Source: Ptiloglossa arizonensis (taxonomy: Eukaryota; Arthropoda; Insecta; Hymenoptera; Colletidae). Taken from it: a DNA stretch of 64,000 bases. Positions 63,931-64,000 of the stretch are shown here, piece by piece. Made by a program: the position numbers and the translations under genes. The notes beneath the pieces were generated by a model that saw only the letters and a list, made by a program, of their open reading frames with translations, made no database searches and was not told where the DNA came from. Positions within the stretch are counted from its first letter, which is position 1; every line of letters starts with the position of its first letter. The stretch is from assembly GCF_051014685.1 (NCBI RefSeq), contig NW_027478442.1:1364001-1428000 (forward strand), written 5' to 3'.

Positions 63931-64000
63931 CGGAGAAACGGAGAAATAAATGGAGATACGAAGAAAGAAACGGAGAAACGAAGAAAGAAACGGAGAAACG

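Larger units (their letters stand above)
1..64000 (+). repeat. 20-bp purine-rich satellite array, entire window
   Basis: The unit AACGAAGAAAGAAACGGAGA repeats head to tail from the first to the last base, about 3,200 times, never inverted. It holds register for long stretches, so successive 60-base blocks begin at the same unit position. Frequent variants are G to C at position 7; A to G at 5 with G to T at 11 and C to T at 15 (a unit containing AAATAAATGG), usually followed by a unit with only the T at 11; and C/G transitions at the two CpGs (ATGAAG, ACAAAG, AAATGG, AAACAGAG). Length variants are mostly 28 or 12 bp. The consensus is 40% GC with strong strand asymmetry: no T and six G to two C. 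Such arrays are usual in eukaryotic heterochromatin. I do not recognise the family, and the array's true ends lie outside the window. Confidence 0.98.

Noticed and set aside
54..63949. Many + strand frames of 60-270 codons starting with MEKRRNK-like residues (K/R/E/N-rich)
   Set aside because: Each starts at the ATG of an AAATAAATGG variant unit and ends at the next TAA of a T11 unit. They are readings of the satellite in one phase, not genes.
1..64000. CRISPR array
   Set aside because: There is no alternation of a fixed repeat with unique spacers; every 20-bp segment is the same repeat family.
1..64000. CENP-B box
   Set aside because: The two halves resemble the array (CTTCGTT on the minus strand, GAAACGG on the plus strand) but lie on opposite strands, so no contiguous TTCG(N4)A(N2)CGGG motif exists in the consensus unit.
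1..64000. Telomeric repeat or known GAGA-type purine satellite
   Set aside because: The unit contains no TTAGGG- or TTTAGGG-type motif, and it is a 20-bp CpG-bearing unit rather than a 5- to 8-bp AAGAG-type repeat.
1..64000. Interferon/IRF-type GAAANNGAAA enhancer array
   Set aside because: GAAA cores are abundant, but in the consensus their spacings are 0, 3 or 4 bases between GAAA blocks and not the required 2. The similarity comes from purine-rich composition.

Overview
The whole 64-kb window is one tandem satellite array with no unique sequence at either edge. The consensus unit is 20 bp, AACGAAGAAAGAAACGGAGA on the + strand, about 3,200 copies, all in one orientation. The + strand is almost pure purine plus a few C (18 of 20 consensus bases are purines, T occurs only in variant units). 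The consensus is 40% GC and carries two CpGs per unit. I found no protein-coding gene, RNA gene, transposon, CRISPR array or promoter. Long open frames occur, above all on the minus strand, but they follow from base composition: stops on that strand need TTA, CTA or TCA on the + strand, and T is nearly absent. A megabase-type satellite block like this points to a eukaryotic genome, in heterochromatin, a centromere or a subtelomere. I do not recognise the family and cannot name the organism.

Rotated to start at base 11, the unit reads GAAACGGA + GAAACGAA + GAAA, that is 8+8+4. Most length variants are 28 bp (8+8+8+4) or 12 bp (8+4), so the array changes length by whole 8-mers. Common point variants are C at position 7, a G5/T11/T15 unit usually followed by a T11-only unit (a recurring 40-bp pair), and CpG transitions at both CpGs.

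Layout at larger scale is a mosaic of head-to-tail duplications. 1-4.6 kb: direct repeats 3.3 kb apart and a 420-bp tandem. 5-19 kb: scattered duplicated blocks (offsets about 2.44, 2.16, 1.61 and 0.70 kb), with the marker GTAACGAACAATG from 6.5 kb. 19.0-28.2 kb: a nearly perfect 4,603-bp tandem duplication. 29.2-31.3 kb: a 1.06-kb tandem. 32-38 kb: a 1.2-kb-offset duplication, a 260-bp higher-order repeat in three and then two copies, and a 160-bp tandem. 38.8-41.6 kb: a stretch with many single-base indels that breaks the 20-bp register. 41.6-64 kb: a domain with a different marker (CGCAGCAACGG), built from a 3.35-kb tandem with a nested 1.02-kb tandem, a 2.87-kb tandem, and a 0.93-kb block repeated 7,373 bp apart.

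The window therefore records array growth by repeated unequal exchange or replication slippage at several scales. The least expected feature is the indel-rich seam at 38.8-41.6 kb, which falls where the marker content of the array changes. It may be real decay at a domain boundary or a poorly polished piece of assembly. Block boundaries are from comparison by eye and are uncertain by roughly one unit (20-40 bp).
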